Source of the DNA: Pontederia crassipes
Taxonomy: Eukaryota > Streptophyta > Magnoliopsida > Commelinales > Pontederiaceae
Direction of reading: 5' to 3'
Length of the DNA stretch: 64,000 bases
NCBI GenBank assembly: GCA_030549335.1
Contig: CM060188.1
Location: 43,303,696-43,367,695, forward strand
Numbering within the stretch: position 1 is the stretch's first letter; the number at the start of each line of letters is the position of its first letter. Of this stretch, positions 47,448 to 59,520 are shown piece after piece. The notes under the pieces are model-generated. The model saw nothing but the letters and a program-made list of their open reading frames with translations. It was not told where the DNA came from and searched no databases. Both the position numbers and the translations under genes were made by a program.

Positions 47448-50400
47448 ATGGCGGAACAAGCACGCGACAATGAGAGACTGGAGCAACAAAATGAACTAGT
47501 TCCACCACATAATAATTGGCGAGAAGATGAAGCAGAGCTTTCTATGAGAGAATATGTCTCGGCCAGATACAGTGACCGAGAATCATGCATTGTGCTGCCT
47601 GATATTAACGCAAATAATTTTGAGATAAATCCCGCAATCGTGAGGATGATACAAGCATCCCAATTTGGAGGAGGATTTCATGAAGACCCCCATGATCACC
47701 TTGACAAATTTCTTGCTACTCTGAGCACCTTTAGAAATAATAATGTTTCTTCTGAAGTTATTCGTTTATTATTATTTCCTCAATCTTTACGTGACAAAGC
47801 TTCCACTTGGTTTAAAACTTTGCCTGCAGGATCGATTCATTCTTGGTTGGAGCTTGTAGAAAAGTTTGTTGGAAAATATTGTCCACCACAAAAGGCAGGC
47901 AAATATCGAAGAGAATTGAGGGCATTTGTTCAAGACGATAACGAGACATTATATGAGGCATGGGAACGATATAAGGAACTATTAGCCAGAGTTCCTGACA
48001 ACAGAATTCCAAAATGGCAAGTGATAGAAGATTTCTACCATGGATTGTGACCTGCAGATCAAGACAAACTCGACCAATCAGCAGGAGGGACAGTGCTAAG
48101 ATCTAAACGTCCTAGTGAGATACAAGATATAATTGAAGTTGTAGCCCTCAAGTCGAGCCAAGAAAGGAGACCATCTCGCCGAACTCATGATGTGCATGCT
48201 ACAGAAAGTAGAAATTTTTCTGAAGTAGTGACTCAGCTGGAGTCACTTAATCAAAAATTTGAGCAGATGATGTCATTAATGGTGTGCAACAACTGTGGAG
48301 GAGGACATGCGAGCAATTATTGTCCTCAAGGTAACATTTCTAATCCTGATCATATTGAAAATGCTAACTTTGTCTCCAATCCATTTTTGAGAAATTTCAG
48401 GTCAAATCAAGGGCAAGTTTTTGAGAAATTTCAGAATCAAGCTCATCCACAAAATTATACACTTTTGAGAAGGCAACAAGAAGCTCCCGTCCAACAATCG
48501 ACTAATCCCATGGAAGAGATGATGGCAAGAGTTATTGACACTATGCAAACCATGCAGAAGACAATGGAAACAAGGGCAAACAATCAAGATGCTACAATCA
48601 GGAATTTAGAAATGCAATTAGGGCAGATGGCCAATATGATGGCAGGACGTGCACCAGGGACTCTTCCAAGCAATACAGAGAAAAATCCTAAAGAAGAGAC
48701 CAAAGCTGTGGCTCTTAGAAGTGGGAAACAATTGAGAAGTCTGAGATCAGATTCCCCGCCAAGAGTAATTGATCATAAAGAAGAAACTGAAGCATCAAAG
48801 ACACAAGATCAGACTACTGTAGATATCAATCTGAAGAAAAGAGAAACTGACAATTCAAAAAATACCAACATAAAGGATCTGCCCTATCCACAGAAATTTC
48901 GCAAAGAACAACTAGATAAGCAATTTTCTCGCTTTCTTGATATTCTGAAGCAAGTATCTATTAATATTCCTTTTCATGAAGCTTTACAGATGATGCCGAG
49001 CTATGCTAAATTCATGAAGGATATATTATCTTCAAAAAGAAGGCTTGAAAACACTGGGAGAGTAATGTTGACATCAGAGTGTAGTGCCATTTACGATCGA
49101 TATATACCTAGAAAAATAAAAGATTCTGGAACCTTCACCATACCTTGCACTATAGGAAAATTCTTTTGTGCACAAGCTTTATGTGATCTTGGTGCTAGTA
49201 TTAGTTTAATGCCATATTCTATATTTTTGCAGCTAGGTTATGGAGAACTTGAAGAAACAAGCATGACTCTTCAATTCGCAGATTCTTCATGCAAGAGACC
49301 CCGAGGAATATTAAGAGATGTTTTGATAAAAGTTGATAAATTTGTTTTTCCTGTAGATTTTATTGTTCTAGATATGAAGGCAGATGAAAAAACCCCCATC
49401 ATCCTCGGGAGACCATTCCTAGCAACAGGAAACGCACTCATAGATGTTCAACAAGGGATGCTCAAACTTCGCGTCAACAACGAAGACATCACTTTCAATA
49501 TAAAAAATTCTCTCAAACAACCTTTTGATCACTCATCCTGTTATGCTATTGATTCTCTAGAAGATGACACGACTGATGCTTTTGATGATATTGTTGCAGA
49601 CTTTGTCTCAGATCCATATGCTAAGGAAGCTTTGGAAATGATGGAGGATTCTAGAGAAATTTTGGGAGAGGATAATGCGCCAATAACAATAGAAACACTC
49701 GAGAAATTGGATTGTCCTCCAAAACTCGAACTTAAAGAACTTCCATCTCATTTAAGATATGCTTTTCTTGAAAATAACACTTACCCAGTTATCATATCTG
49801 CTGACTTGACAGATGACATGGAGAATAAACTTTTGGAAGTATTAAGGCAACACAAGAAAGCAATCGCTTGGTCTATTTCAGATATCAGGGGCATCTCTCC
49901 TACCATTTACATGCACAAGATTTTGATGGAGGACAATGCCAAGCCAATTGCTCAATATCAAAGGAGGCTCAACCCAACTTTAAAGGAAGTTGTAAGAAAG
50001 GAGGTCATCAAACTCCTTGATGCAGGTATTATATATGCCATTTCTGATAGTTCATGGATAAGTCCTGTACAGGTAGTTCCTAAGAAAGGAGGAATCACTG
50101 TGGTAAGTAACAAAAATAATGAATTGGTGCCTCAAAGAACAGTTACAGGTTGGAGAGTTTGTATAGACTATAGGAAGTTTAATGATGCTACCCGCAAAGA
50201 TCATTTTCCATTACCTTTTATTGACCAAATGTTGGAGCGTGTTGTAGGTCATAGCTATTATTGTTTTCTAGATGGCTATTCTGGATACAATCAAATAGCA
50301 GTAGCACCTGAGGATCAAGAAAAGACAACGTTCACATGTCCATATGGAACGTTTGCCTATAGAAGGATGCCATTTGGTCTATGCAATGCTCCAGCAACAT

Positions 50401-52631
50401 TCCAAAGATGCATGATGTCAATCTTTGCAGATATGAATGAGAAGATACTCGAAGTTTTCATGGATGATTTTACACTTTTTGGTAGCTCTTTTAATAACTG
50501 TTTGGATAACTTATCTCTAATTTTGCAGAGATGTGAAGAAACGAATTTGGTCCTTAACTAGGAGAAATGTCACTTCATGGTTAAGGAGAGTATAGTTCTT
50601 GGCCACAAAATCTCAGAAAAAGGAATTGAAGTGGATAAGGCCAAGATAGATGTTATTGCAAATATGCCTCCTCCAACCAATGTGAAGGGCATTCGAAGCT
50701 TCCTTGGGCACGCAGGATTTTATCGCCGTTTTATCAAAGATTTTTCAAAAATGGCTAAACCCTTAACTAATCTTCTTGCTAAGGACACAAAATTTGATTT
50801 TGATTCAGAATGTCTTGCTGTCTTTAATTTGTTAAAAGAAATGCTAATTTCTGCCCCTGTTGTTGTAGCACCAGACTGGTCTTTACCATTCGAGTTGATG
50901 TGCGATGCGAGTGATGGTGCCGTAGGAGATGTTTTAGGGCAAAGAAAAGATAAAACATTTCATGTTATATATTATGCAAGCCGAACATTGAATGCTGCCC
51001 AACTAAATTATGCAACAACAAAGAAGGAGTTTCTTGCTGTTATTTTTGCTTTTGAGAAGTTTAGATCATATCTAATTTGTTCAAAAATTATTGTCTACAC
51101 AGATCATGTAGCCATCAAGCACTTGATGAGCAAACAAGATGCCAAACCTAGACTAATCCGATGGATACTACTTTTGCAAGAGTTCGATGTGGAAGTAAAA
51201 GACAAAAAAGGGACTGAAAACTTATTAGCTGATCACCTATCTCGTTTGGAGCCATCTCCAAGAGAAGTCACAGACATACTTGAAGAATTCCCAGACGAGA
51301 AACTGTTTTCTATCTCTACAATTTTTCAAATTTCTGACACTACACCATGGTTCGCTGATTTTGCTAACTACCTTGCAGGACATTACATTCCAAAGGGCAT
51401 GACCACTCATCAAAAAAGAAAATTCTTATCTGATGTCAAGAATTATCATTGGGAAGATCCTTACCTTTTTCGATTATGTGCAGATCAAGTAGTTCGAAGA
51501 TGTGTTCACGAAGATGAGATTGATAATATCCTAAGTCATTGCCACGATGGACAAGCTGGAGGTCACTTTGGACCCAATCGAACAACGGCTAAGGTACTTG
51601 AATGTGGACTATATTGGCCAACCATTTACAGAGATGCAAGAAACTATTGTAAGTATTGTGACAAATGTCAAAGGACAAGTAATATTTCTCGTCGAGATGA
51701 AATGCCTCTCACAAATATTTTACAGTGTGATATTTTTTATGTTTGGGGCATTGACTTTATGGGACCATTCCCTAAATCCTTTAACAACCAATACATCTTA
51801 GTGGCGGTTGATTATGTTTCCAAATGGGTAGAAGTTGTAGCCACACCAACAAATGAGGCCAAGGTAGTTGCCAACTTTCTAAGAAAAAATATTTTTACTT
51901 GATTTGGAACACCTAGGACTATCATAAGTGACAATGAAACACATTTCTGTAATAAAATAATGTTAACTCTTCTTAATAGATTTGGAGTCAAACATTTTTT
52001 GAGTACACCATATCATGCCCAATCTTGTGGACAAGTGGAAATTTCAAATAGAGAAATAAAAAGGATTCTAGAGAAAACTATAAATTCATCTAAGAAGGAT
52101 TGGTCTTTGAAATTAGATGATGCACTCTGGGCATATAGGACTGCTTTTAAAACACCCATAGGTACTTCTCCTTATAAATTAGTTTTTGGAAAAGCATGTC
52201 ACCTTCCTGTAGAACTAGAACACAGGGCTTATTGGGTAACAAAATTTTTAAATATCAATCTAAAATCATCACAATCTGAAAGGTTATTACAATTAAATGA
52301 GCTTGATGAATTTAGACACTATGCATACGAAAATAGCAAGCTATATAAAGAACGCACAAAAAATTTACATGACATGCACATTAAACATAAAAAATTTTTA
52401 CCTGGTCAACAAGTACTTCTTTATAATAGCAAACTCAGATTATTTCCTGGAAAACTTAAATCAAGATGGATCGGACCTTATGTTATAATTAATTATTCAC
52501 CCTATGAAACTTTTGAGATTGAATCATTAGACAAAAAATAAAGACTCAAAGTGAATGGACATAGATTGAAACTTTATCATGGTGGCACTTATTATCATAA
52601 CCTTTCTATGATCACTCTCTATGATGTGTGA
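47448..52631 (+). pseudogene. Athila-type gag-pol polyprotein with four in-frame stops
   Basis: A single reading frame, open from 47322 with its first ATG at 47448, runs to TGA at 52629 but contains stops at 48048 (TGA), 50559 (TAG), 51900 (TGA) and 52539 (TAA). Domains: gag capsid region (about 47650-48020); zinc knuckle CX2CX3HX4C at 48285-48323; aspartic protease DLGASIS from 49185; reverse transcriptase with catalytic FMDD near 50457-50468; RNase H with CDAS near 50900; integrase with an HHCC zinc region (about 51537-51670) and catalytic Asp 51753, Asp 51930 and Glu 52038, a correct D-D-35-E spacing. No indel breaks the frame in 5.2 kb. The copy could only be mobilised in trans. Confidence 0.9.
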
Positions 52632-53899
52632 AATTTTCATCAGAATTAAGTCAAGCTGACGACTATAAATCAGAACTATTTCTATCATTTTTATTTTATT
52701 TATTTATTTTTATTTTTTTAGATTAGTCTAATTAGTTGTTAATTAACATCTTAGTTTCGGTGATAGTTTTATTTTTAATTTTAATTAGGCATTTTATTTT
52801 TACTTTATATTGAGTCATCTAATCGATATTTCTTTCTGTACACCGAGCGGAATTCGAACAATCATACGTCGACCGAGGAATGCACCATGCATGGGAAACA
52901 CAAGGCGAAACGACAAGATTACGCCATGTTCCTCGTTATGGCCGAGAATCACCTCGATGACCACGCCGTAAAGATTCCAATGGACATAACAAGACAAGCT
53001 GCCACCCTCATTATGCCCTGCCACCATTCCGTTACGGCCGAGATGTCACACCAGCAGACCACGGACGTGCCTTGGAAATCGTCAAAGCTCGGACATGACA
53101 GGGTGACCACGGACGTGCCTTGGAAAAATGCATGCTTTTACGCCCAGACATGACCTTTCACTGCGTCATCACGTGGGAACAGGTCAGATTACGCTCGAAA
53201 ATTCATCTATAAAATCTTATCCCCTCTCGTATGTTGCAGATCAATCACCGCAGACCGGAGATGACTCCCTTACGCCCTTTCTTCATTACGGCCGAGCCTC
53301 TACGACCGAAGTCTCAACGCCAACCTCCGATCCTTACGCCCAAAAGCACCGCGACTGTTCCTTACGGCCAAACTCCACTCGACTCCGGCCGAGCTTTCTC
53401 CCTTACGGCCGAAGTTCCAGCGCTTTCCCCGCCATTCCTTACGGCCGGTCTTCCATAACGCGGACCGGAGACGACCCATTACGCCCCGGGTGCATTACGG
53501 CCGAGCAAAAACACCGCCGCTCTCTTATGGCCAAACTCTGGCCGAGTTTTTCTCCTTACGGCCGAGACGTCAGCTGCCATCACCACGGTCGTCACCTTAC
53601 GGGCACAATCTACTCAATCATTGACTCCGGCCGAGATTCCTTATCGACTTTCCTCTTTACGGCCGACACTTATTATGGCCGAGTTTCCACCGGAGCTGAC
53701 TCATTACGGCCGAGTTTCCACCGGAGCTGACTCCTTACGGCCGAGCCTCTACGGCCGAACATCAGCGCCACACCGCCATTCCTTACGGCCGAAATCTACA
53801 AGATCGTCACCTCGGCCGAGGTTCCTCATCCTCTCTACCTTACGGTCGAGCTTCCACCGAGCCAGCACCTTTTCTTTGTTGATTTTTGTCCAGATAAAA
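52632..53899 (+). other. Inter-ORF region with dense cggccga motif
   Basis: From about 53030 to 53860 the sequence is packed with ttacggccgag-like words, at least 15 between 53280 and 53860. A frame at 53128-53730 stays open only because of this repeat. It lies where Athila elements have the spacer between pol and the envelope-position ORF. Confidence 0.75.
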
Positions 53900-55576
53900 A
53901 TGAGGCGATTTGCTAATATATGGAGGGGACGTCATGAACGACGACATCCGAATGCTCAGCCGGCTCCACAGCCCTCACAATTAATCTCCTACCCCGGAGA
54001 TTATTATTGGACTAAGCCGGAGTATCAAGCTCGATATGAATGGATGTGTGAGATTCGAATTCATGCCACCAGATTTTCAGATACTGAATTGCTAAGGGAA
54101 TATAATTTACTTGCAGATATTCATCTATTATTTTCTCAAATTGGACGATCTGACTTTGTGCATTCTTGGTGGCCAACTTATGAAGTACTAATTATGGAAT
54201 TTCTCTCATCCTTGGAAGTCTTTAATTTAGATGGCAGAAACTATGATCAGCCCCGCATTTCATTCCAACTTTATGGGCGGCCATTTACTCTCACTCTAGG
54301 AGAGATTAATAATATCTATGGATTCCCCAATCATGGATTTCTTTCTGTACGTGCTGACTTTGATGCTGAAACTTTTTGGAAACAGATAACAGAAGAAGAC
54401 CGATTGGTTTGGAACACCGCTAAAGATAGCTCAATTCAGAATCCTGTTTTGTGCTATGTCCATCGCATGCTAAGCAACACCATAAGTGGGCGTAGTGATA
54501 ATGATGGTGCCGTCTCAGAGGGAGAGTTATATCTCATCCACAGCATGCTTCACAGAACTCCCGTTAATGTGGGTATCTTCCTCATTCGTCGATTCCAGCG
54601 CCGCACTACTCATCGTGGCGGTAGCATTAATATGGGTGCCCTTCTCACACCTATCGCTCAGCACCTACAACTAGACTTGGATGATCTTGAAGCTGTGCCA
54701 GGAAACACTCACCTCACTCGTAGGACCATTCAGGCTATGGGTCTCGTGAAGACCAACAACTCAGGGATCAAAGTTTTTATTTTTAAAGGCCACCATCAGG
54801 AGGTACCCTGCTCAGATCGAGATGCTTTCACGCCGATTAATCCAAATAATTGGCTCCTTTTTAGGCAGGTCATAACTCCAGTAATCTCACTTGCAGGACC
54901 ATCTACCTCTGTCGGACAGCTACACCAGGATGAACCTTTCTCCTGGTTTGATTCTACTGATTATGCGGCAGCCCAACCCTACCTTCAACAGCAACAAGGA
55001 TTTCATGCTGCATCACCGACAGCTTCCCAATATGCTACATTCGTCCATTCACCTTATATGTCAGTGTCTTCTCCGATTCCATCTCCAGCACAAGAGAGCT
55101 CTTCTGATTCCTCGTTCATACCTTCTACTCCTTATGAGGAACGCGATTCGATGGAAGTATTTGCCCCTTTACAAGAACCGGTGCAGAATCGCTATATAGC
55201 ACCGGAGCCCACTTTTACTTCAGCCCCAGAGCACACTTACTATCCACCTCCACCACCTCAGCCTGACTATGCTTCCATGCAAAACTTATGGGAATCAATG
55301 TATGATGAACAACTTCGTCAAGCAGGGGAGTTTCACACTTTTCAAGAAGAGCAACTTCGTTAGTCAGGGCAGTTGCACGCTATTCAGGAAGAGCAACTTC
55401 GACAAGCACAAGAGTTGACCAACATCCGAGCCGATTTTAGAAATATGGATGATCGTCAGGGTCGCTTCGAATCTCTTCAGAATCAGCATGCGCGCATGAC
55501 GAGGCACATCCATGAGTATCATATGCGCCAAGGAAATCTCGGCTACCATCCACCATCGTCACCCCGCAGACAGTAA
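53900..55576 (+). pseudogene. Athila-type second ORF in envelope position (ATHILA ORF-1-like family)
   Basis: The frame starts at ATG 53900 (MRRFANIWRGRHER), has an in-frame TAG at 55361 and ends at 55576, about 558 codons. The middle (about residues 40-320) has motifs of the plant ATHILA ORF family: YEWMCEIRIHATRF, RISFQLYGRPFTLTLGEIN, NIYGFPNHG and NVGIFLIRRFQRR. The C-terminal part is Pro/Ser/Gln-rich and the last 80 residues are a likely coiled coil with repeated EEQLRQ. In this position some elements encode envelope-like proteins, but no signal peptide or membrane segment is visible here. Function is unknown. Confidence 0.75.
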
Positions 55577-56821
55577 ATCCGGTTGTGTCTTTTCCCTTTT
55601 CTTTATTTTCGTTTCTTTAATTTTCCTTTTTATTGAGTATGTATCACTTTCCCTTGCTGGCTTAACACTGAGGACAGTGTCTAGTTCAAGCTTGGGGGAG
55701 TTTGCATTTCATGCATTGCATGTTTCTTTCTTTTTATTTGCTTATGTTTGCATCTATTTGTAAAAAAAATCCAAAAAAATTGAAAATTTTGAAAATTTTC
55801 TAAAAAAATACCATTGCATGCATTTATTTTTGCTACCATCTTACAAACTCTTGTCTTACTGTTTTAATTATCTTTTAGTAGAAGTTCAAAGACATGTCGT
55901 TAATTGATGAAATTTGAATACTTTTCTTTCTTATCACTTGCTACTTCAGTATCAAACTTATATACTGTGTGCCCATGCTAAGTAGAATTATGAATGACTA
56001 GACGACAAAATCATATTCATGCCTTTTTTATTTATTTCTTTTAAAGTCTTGATTAGTAGTAGCCTTCTTATTGACTATATCAAGTACTTTTTGAGCTTAT
56101 AAAAAAAAAAGAAGGGTTAGTTAAACCCCAACAAATAAATAAATAAAAAAAATGAATAAAGTTATGTGTAGGTACAAAAGTGTTATCCGGAACCAAGGTG
56201 TGTTCGGGTAATTAGATCCGTAGGGGTTCATGCCTGGCGACCTAAGGGCAACTGCTCTGGGATCCATCGATCGAAAACCTGCTACATGGACCATCTTGTG
56301 GAATATGGAGAAGCATAGGCGTACTGAACCATGGCTTAGTTCGAACTCTTCATTCAGAACCTTGGTTGTTCGGGCAAGTAAACTCGAGGGGTGCTTTATC
56401 ACCTGGTGCCCTATGGTCATCTGGTCTGGGAGTCATCAGTCTAAAGCCCGCTACATGGACTTCCTTGTGCAATCCTGCTTGAAGATTAGAACTTTTAAAA
56501 TGATTAAAAATAAAGTTGAAAAATGAAAAGAAAAAGTTTTAAGCTCAATTAGTACTTATGTGTTCAATATCAATGCTATTATTTGACAGACAATTTATTT
56601 TTCTGCAAGGCTGAATTTGAGATTGTTTAAATTTGTGTAGCATTCAGAACCTCTATGAAGCTAAGTGCATGGAAAATGATAAGATGCTAAGTAGTAGGTG
56701 TGCAGAAGAATTTTGTGAGAAAATTAGTCAGTTGACAATGTGGCGGCTATGATGGAACTTTCTTGAGCCTTGCTTTAAATTTTTGCTTGAGGACAAGCAA
56801 GACTTTAAGCTTGAGGGAGTT
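55577..56821 (+). other. Athila-type 3' non-coding region with two polypurine tracts
   Basis: Two similar blocks, gaggacagtgtctag followed by cttgggggag (about 55670-55701) and gaggacaagcaagac followed by cttgagggag (about 56790-56820), flank this region. The second directly precedes the 3' LTR and is the functional polypurine tract; the first is an extra tract of the sort known in Athila elements. Between them, 56180-56330 and 56350-56475 form a loose direct repeat sharing words such as gctacatggac and ttgttcggg. Confidence 0.65.
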
Positions 56822-58497
56822 TGATGCTGCAAAATATAACATATTTTAGATTATTATTTTAGTTAATTTTTCTGTAATTTGTTCATGTCATGCATCATTT
56901 TTAGTCACTTTTAATCGTAATTCCGGATTTATTAATTTTAATTATTAATATTTTAATTGTGGATGGATTAATTAAATTTGAATAATTATTTTGCAGGAAA
57001 ATTCAAAACACGGCCGAAATTCAAAGAAATTATTCATTTTGGCCGAGATTTGGCTTTACACCCAAGTCGTTTTGGGCGAGATTTCCAAGGGGTAATGATA
57101 TGGAATCTTCATTGTTACGGCTAAGATTTGAAGGGGTAAAAATAAAATAATTTTATCTTTTGGGCGTAATGACATGAAGATGAAGATTTTTGGCCGAGAT
57201 TCAAAAGGAGTAATAATTAAATGATTTTATCTTTTGGTCGTAACAAGATTAAATTCCTTCCTTACGGCCGAGATTTGGAGGGAGTAAAAGGAATTTTATC
57301 TCTTTGGGAGTAAAGATTTAGTTCTTTCCTTACGGCCGAGATTCAAAGGGAGTAAAGATAAGAAAGATTTATCTTTGGGCATAATGATAAAAGGATTTAT
57401 CTTTGACCGAGTTTATCTCATAATTTTAAAGACAACCGTACGATGTTACGGCCGAGATCAAATTGAAGGCCGTCCGCACCCTATAAATACGTGAAGAATC
57501 CATCATTTCAATTGGTGCTCTGAAGTTCAGGTTTCTTCCACGGCGAGTCGTGAGCTCTGCAGGCTACGACCAAGAGGAGAGAGGTGCGACGGTTGGAGGT
57601 TGATCGCAACCTTGATCAAATCCGAGAGACTGCCCGACTGTTTGCCAGATTCGAGATCTTTATTTTGGGTGTAATTCTTTCAATTTTTATGATTTGTATT
57701 TTCTTATCTCTCCGAAATTTCTAGGATGAACTCCATGTTTTTAGGATTATTATTTTAGGAGATTATTAATTGAAGGGAAATGTTTGGACCCTATTTTATT
57801 TGTTTTAATCTTTTCTGATCAATTATTAATTGTGCTTAATGCTTTTATGTTAGTTAATTAAATTTCTGAATTAGGCTATACCAGTTTATGGAGTGTTTAA
57901 TTTCAGAATTTATTATACTAATTATAATTGATTTTATTTGGAATTAATAATTGACATAAATTTGATAACTAGTGTGTGGAGAATCAAGTTTGTGTGGTCT
58001 ATTAATCTATACCAGTTTATGGAGTGATTAATAGTCTAGAGAATTCAATTTAATGCATCTTATTTTTAATATAATTTTGGGGGTACCAGTCGTGGAGACT
58101 TCAATTCTTATTAAATTAAGATAGTTCTATATGATTAGATTGAGGGATGTCAGTCGTGGAGACCACAAGTTAATCATGTTAGATTACTTTAGGGAGACTC
58201 TAATCCATCTTTAAAGATTAAATTTATCTTTCATGGTTCAAATATTTATCCTGATCTATTTTCATCCTAAGGCCTAATTTCAACACCATTATCTTATCTT
58301 TATCTTATTTTCTTTATTTTATTTCATAAAACCTTTTTCCAAAAATTCATGTTTTTTCCTCTCTTATTAATTTATAAATCCAGATATTGAATTAATAATA
58401 TTCCTCGTGGGTTCGACACTCTTACTCCTATTACTATATTACTTGAGCGACTAGTGCACTTGCTAGCAAATTTTATTGTTACACATTTAACGCATCA
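56822..58497 (+). repeat. Athila-type 3' LTR
   Basis: This 1,676-bp LTR, TGATGC to GCATCA, has TATAAATA at 57482-57489. It is followed by the target duplicate GTGTG and the rest of the Copia gag. Confidence 0.92.
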
Positions 58498-59273
58498 GTG
58501 TGTCCCAACCTATTGCAATAGTTGCATTGCGGTTGGCTTGCACGTCCACCTCCACGACATCTACCGGTGCCACGAGCCCGACCAACATTAGGTCCACCAC
58601 GACCACGTGTGGCAGCAAGGGCTGAAGGAGTCTCAAAACTTTGAGTTGCAGGAACAACTATCCGACTGAGACGACTGTAACACTCCTCAATAGGTGAAAT
58701 TTTTGCACCAGTCAACAATTGATTTCTCACAGACTCGTAGACTGGATCAAGTCTACCATTAGCATATCCCTATATGCCTTCTGATCTTCTACAGATCGGA
58801 AAATAACTATGAAGTTTCTCAAACATTGCATATAGAGATGTATAATAAATGTGGAGAGGACGCCCATTTTGTTGGATATCATAGTGCAATTGAAGAAGTT
58901 TCTTCTCGTTCTTTGCTTTAGAGTATGTGGCAGCAAAAGAATCCCATATAGCCTTTGCTATGGGTTTGTGTAGGACATCATTTGCTATCTCCAAAGATAA
59001 TATCCCTATTAGCCAGACTTTGGCAAGGGCGTTGTCTTTTTTTCCAGGAAGCATATTTCCCTCGGACTCCATCAGAATATGCTCCTTATCATGAGACTCC
59101 ATGGCACTCATGAACTGCATGGACCACAACTCAAAGTTCGATCCATTCATCTTGACAATCGAGCCTAGGTGTTTGATCTCCACCTGAATAGTCATCTTGT
59201 TGTCCTTGTTATCAATTTGATCTGGCATCTTAGATGGAGGAAGCGAGTCCTTGAGAGGATAGCAGGCAGCCAA
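58498..59273 (-). pseudogene. Copia gag, N-terminal part
   Basis: The minus strand encodes a UBN2/gag-type protein: MNGSNFELWSMQFMSAMESH, AKVWLIGILSLEIANDV, AIWDSFAATYSKAKNEKK, then in another frame a Gly/Arg-rich RGRGGPNVGRARG and the first half of a CX2CX4HX4C zinc knuckle (CNYCNRLGH). At least two frame breaks occur between them. The second half of the knuckle lies across the nested element at 44183. Confidence 0.88.
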
Positions 59274-59372
59274 GAGGATCCTTCTGCAGAGTGGATCTGA
59301 AGCACCTGCTGAAGCGTGAAGGAGATGACGGCTAGAGTTTTTTGTTTGTGGAAGACGGCTGCCCTGATATCA

Positions 59373-59520
59373 TGTGGAAAATAAGAATTCTTTCTCTCTA
59401 ATCAATAAAAGAAACCTTATGGTCTCTTATATGGTGAAGGCCAAAGGAGGAATTACATAAAAGGAAAATACATATTAGGAAAGTAAGAAAAAATCATATG
59501 CTATAAATCAGCTCTCAACA
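59373..59520 (-). repeat. Copia 5' LTR
   Basis: This 148-bp LTR is the partner of 40671-40818. The primer-site-like TGATATCAGGGC (minus strand) lies just inside at 59361-59372. Confidence 0.9.

Larger units (their letters stand above)
44184..58497 (+). mobile_element. Athila-type Ty3/Gypsy LTR retrotransposon, 14.3 kb, nested in Copia
   Basis: LTRs of 1,677 and 1,676 bp begin TGATGC and end GCATCA; by eye they differ at about 40 places, near 97-98 percent identity. A perfect 5-bp target duplication GTGTG flanks the element (44179-44183, 58498-58502). The primer site after the 5' LTR, GCGCCGTTGCCAGGGA, resembles the tRNA-Asp site typical of Athila elements. gag-pol (47448-52631) and a second ORF (53900-55576) are on +, each broken by in-frame stops, so the copy is not autonomous. 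Total length, LTR size, primer site and downstream ORF fit the Athila lineage. Confidence 0.92.
40671..59520 (-). mobile_element. Ty1/Copia retrotransposon, decayed, split by an Athila-type element
   Basis: 148-bp LTRs (40671-40818 and 59373-59520) start TGTGGAAAATAAG on + and end CTCTCAACA. On the minus strand the sequence inside the 5' LTR (right) is TGATATCAGGGC, close to the tRNA-iMet primer site, and a G-rich polypurine tract precedes the left LTR. Flanks are agaac and agagc, 4 of 5 identical. Net length without the nested element is about 4.5 kb. Gag, protease, integrase, reverse transcriptase and RNase H occur in Copia order on the minus strand, all broken by stops and frameshifts. Confidence 0.9.

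Noticed and set aside
53128-53730. A 200-codon frame before the second Athila ORF.
   Set aside because: It is held open by the cggccga repeat, with PYGRS-like repeats and no similarity to known proteins; the ORF family starts at 53900.
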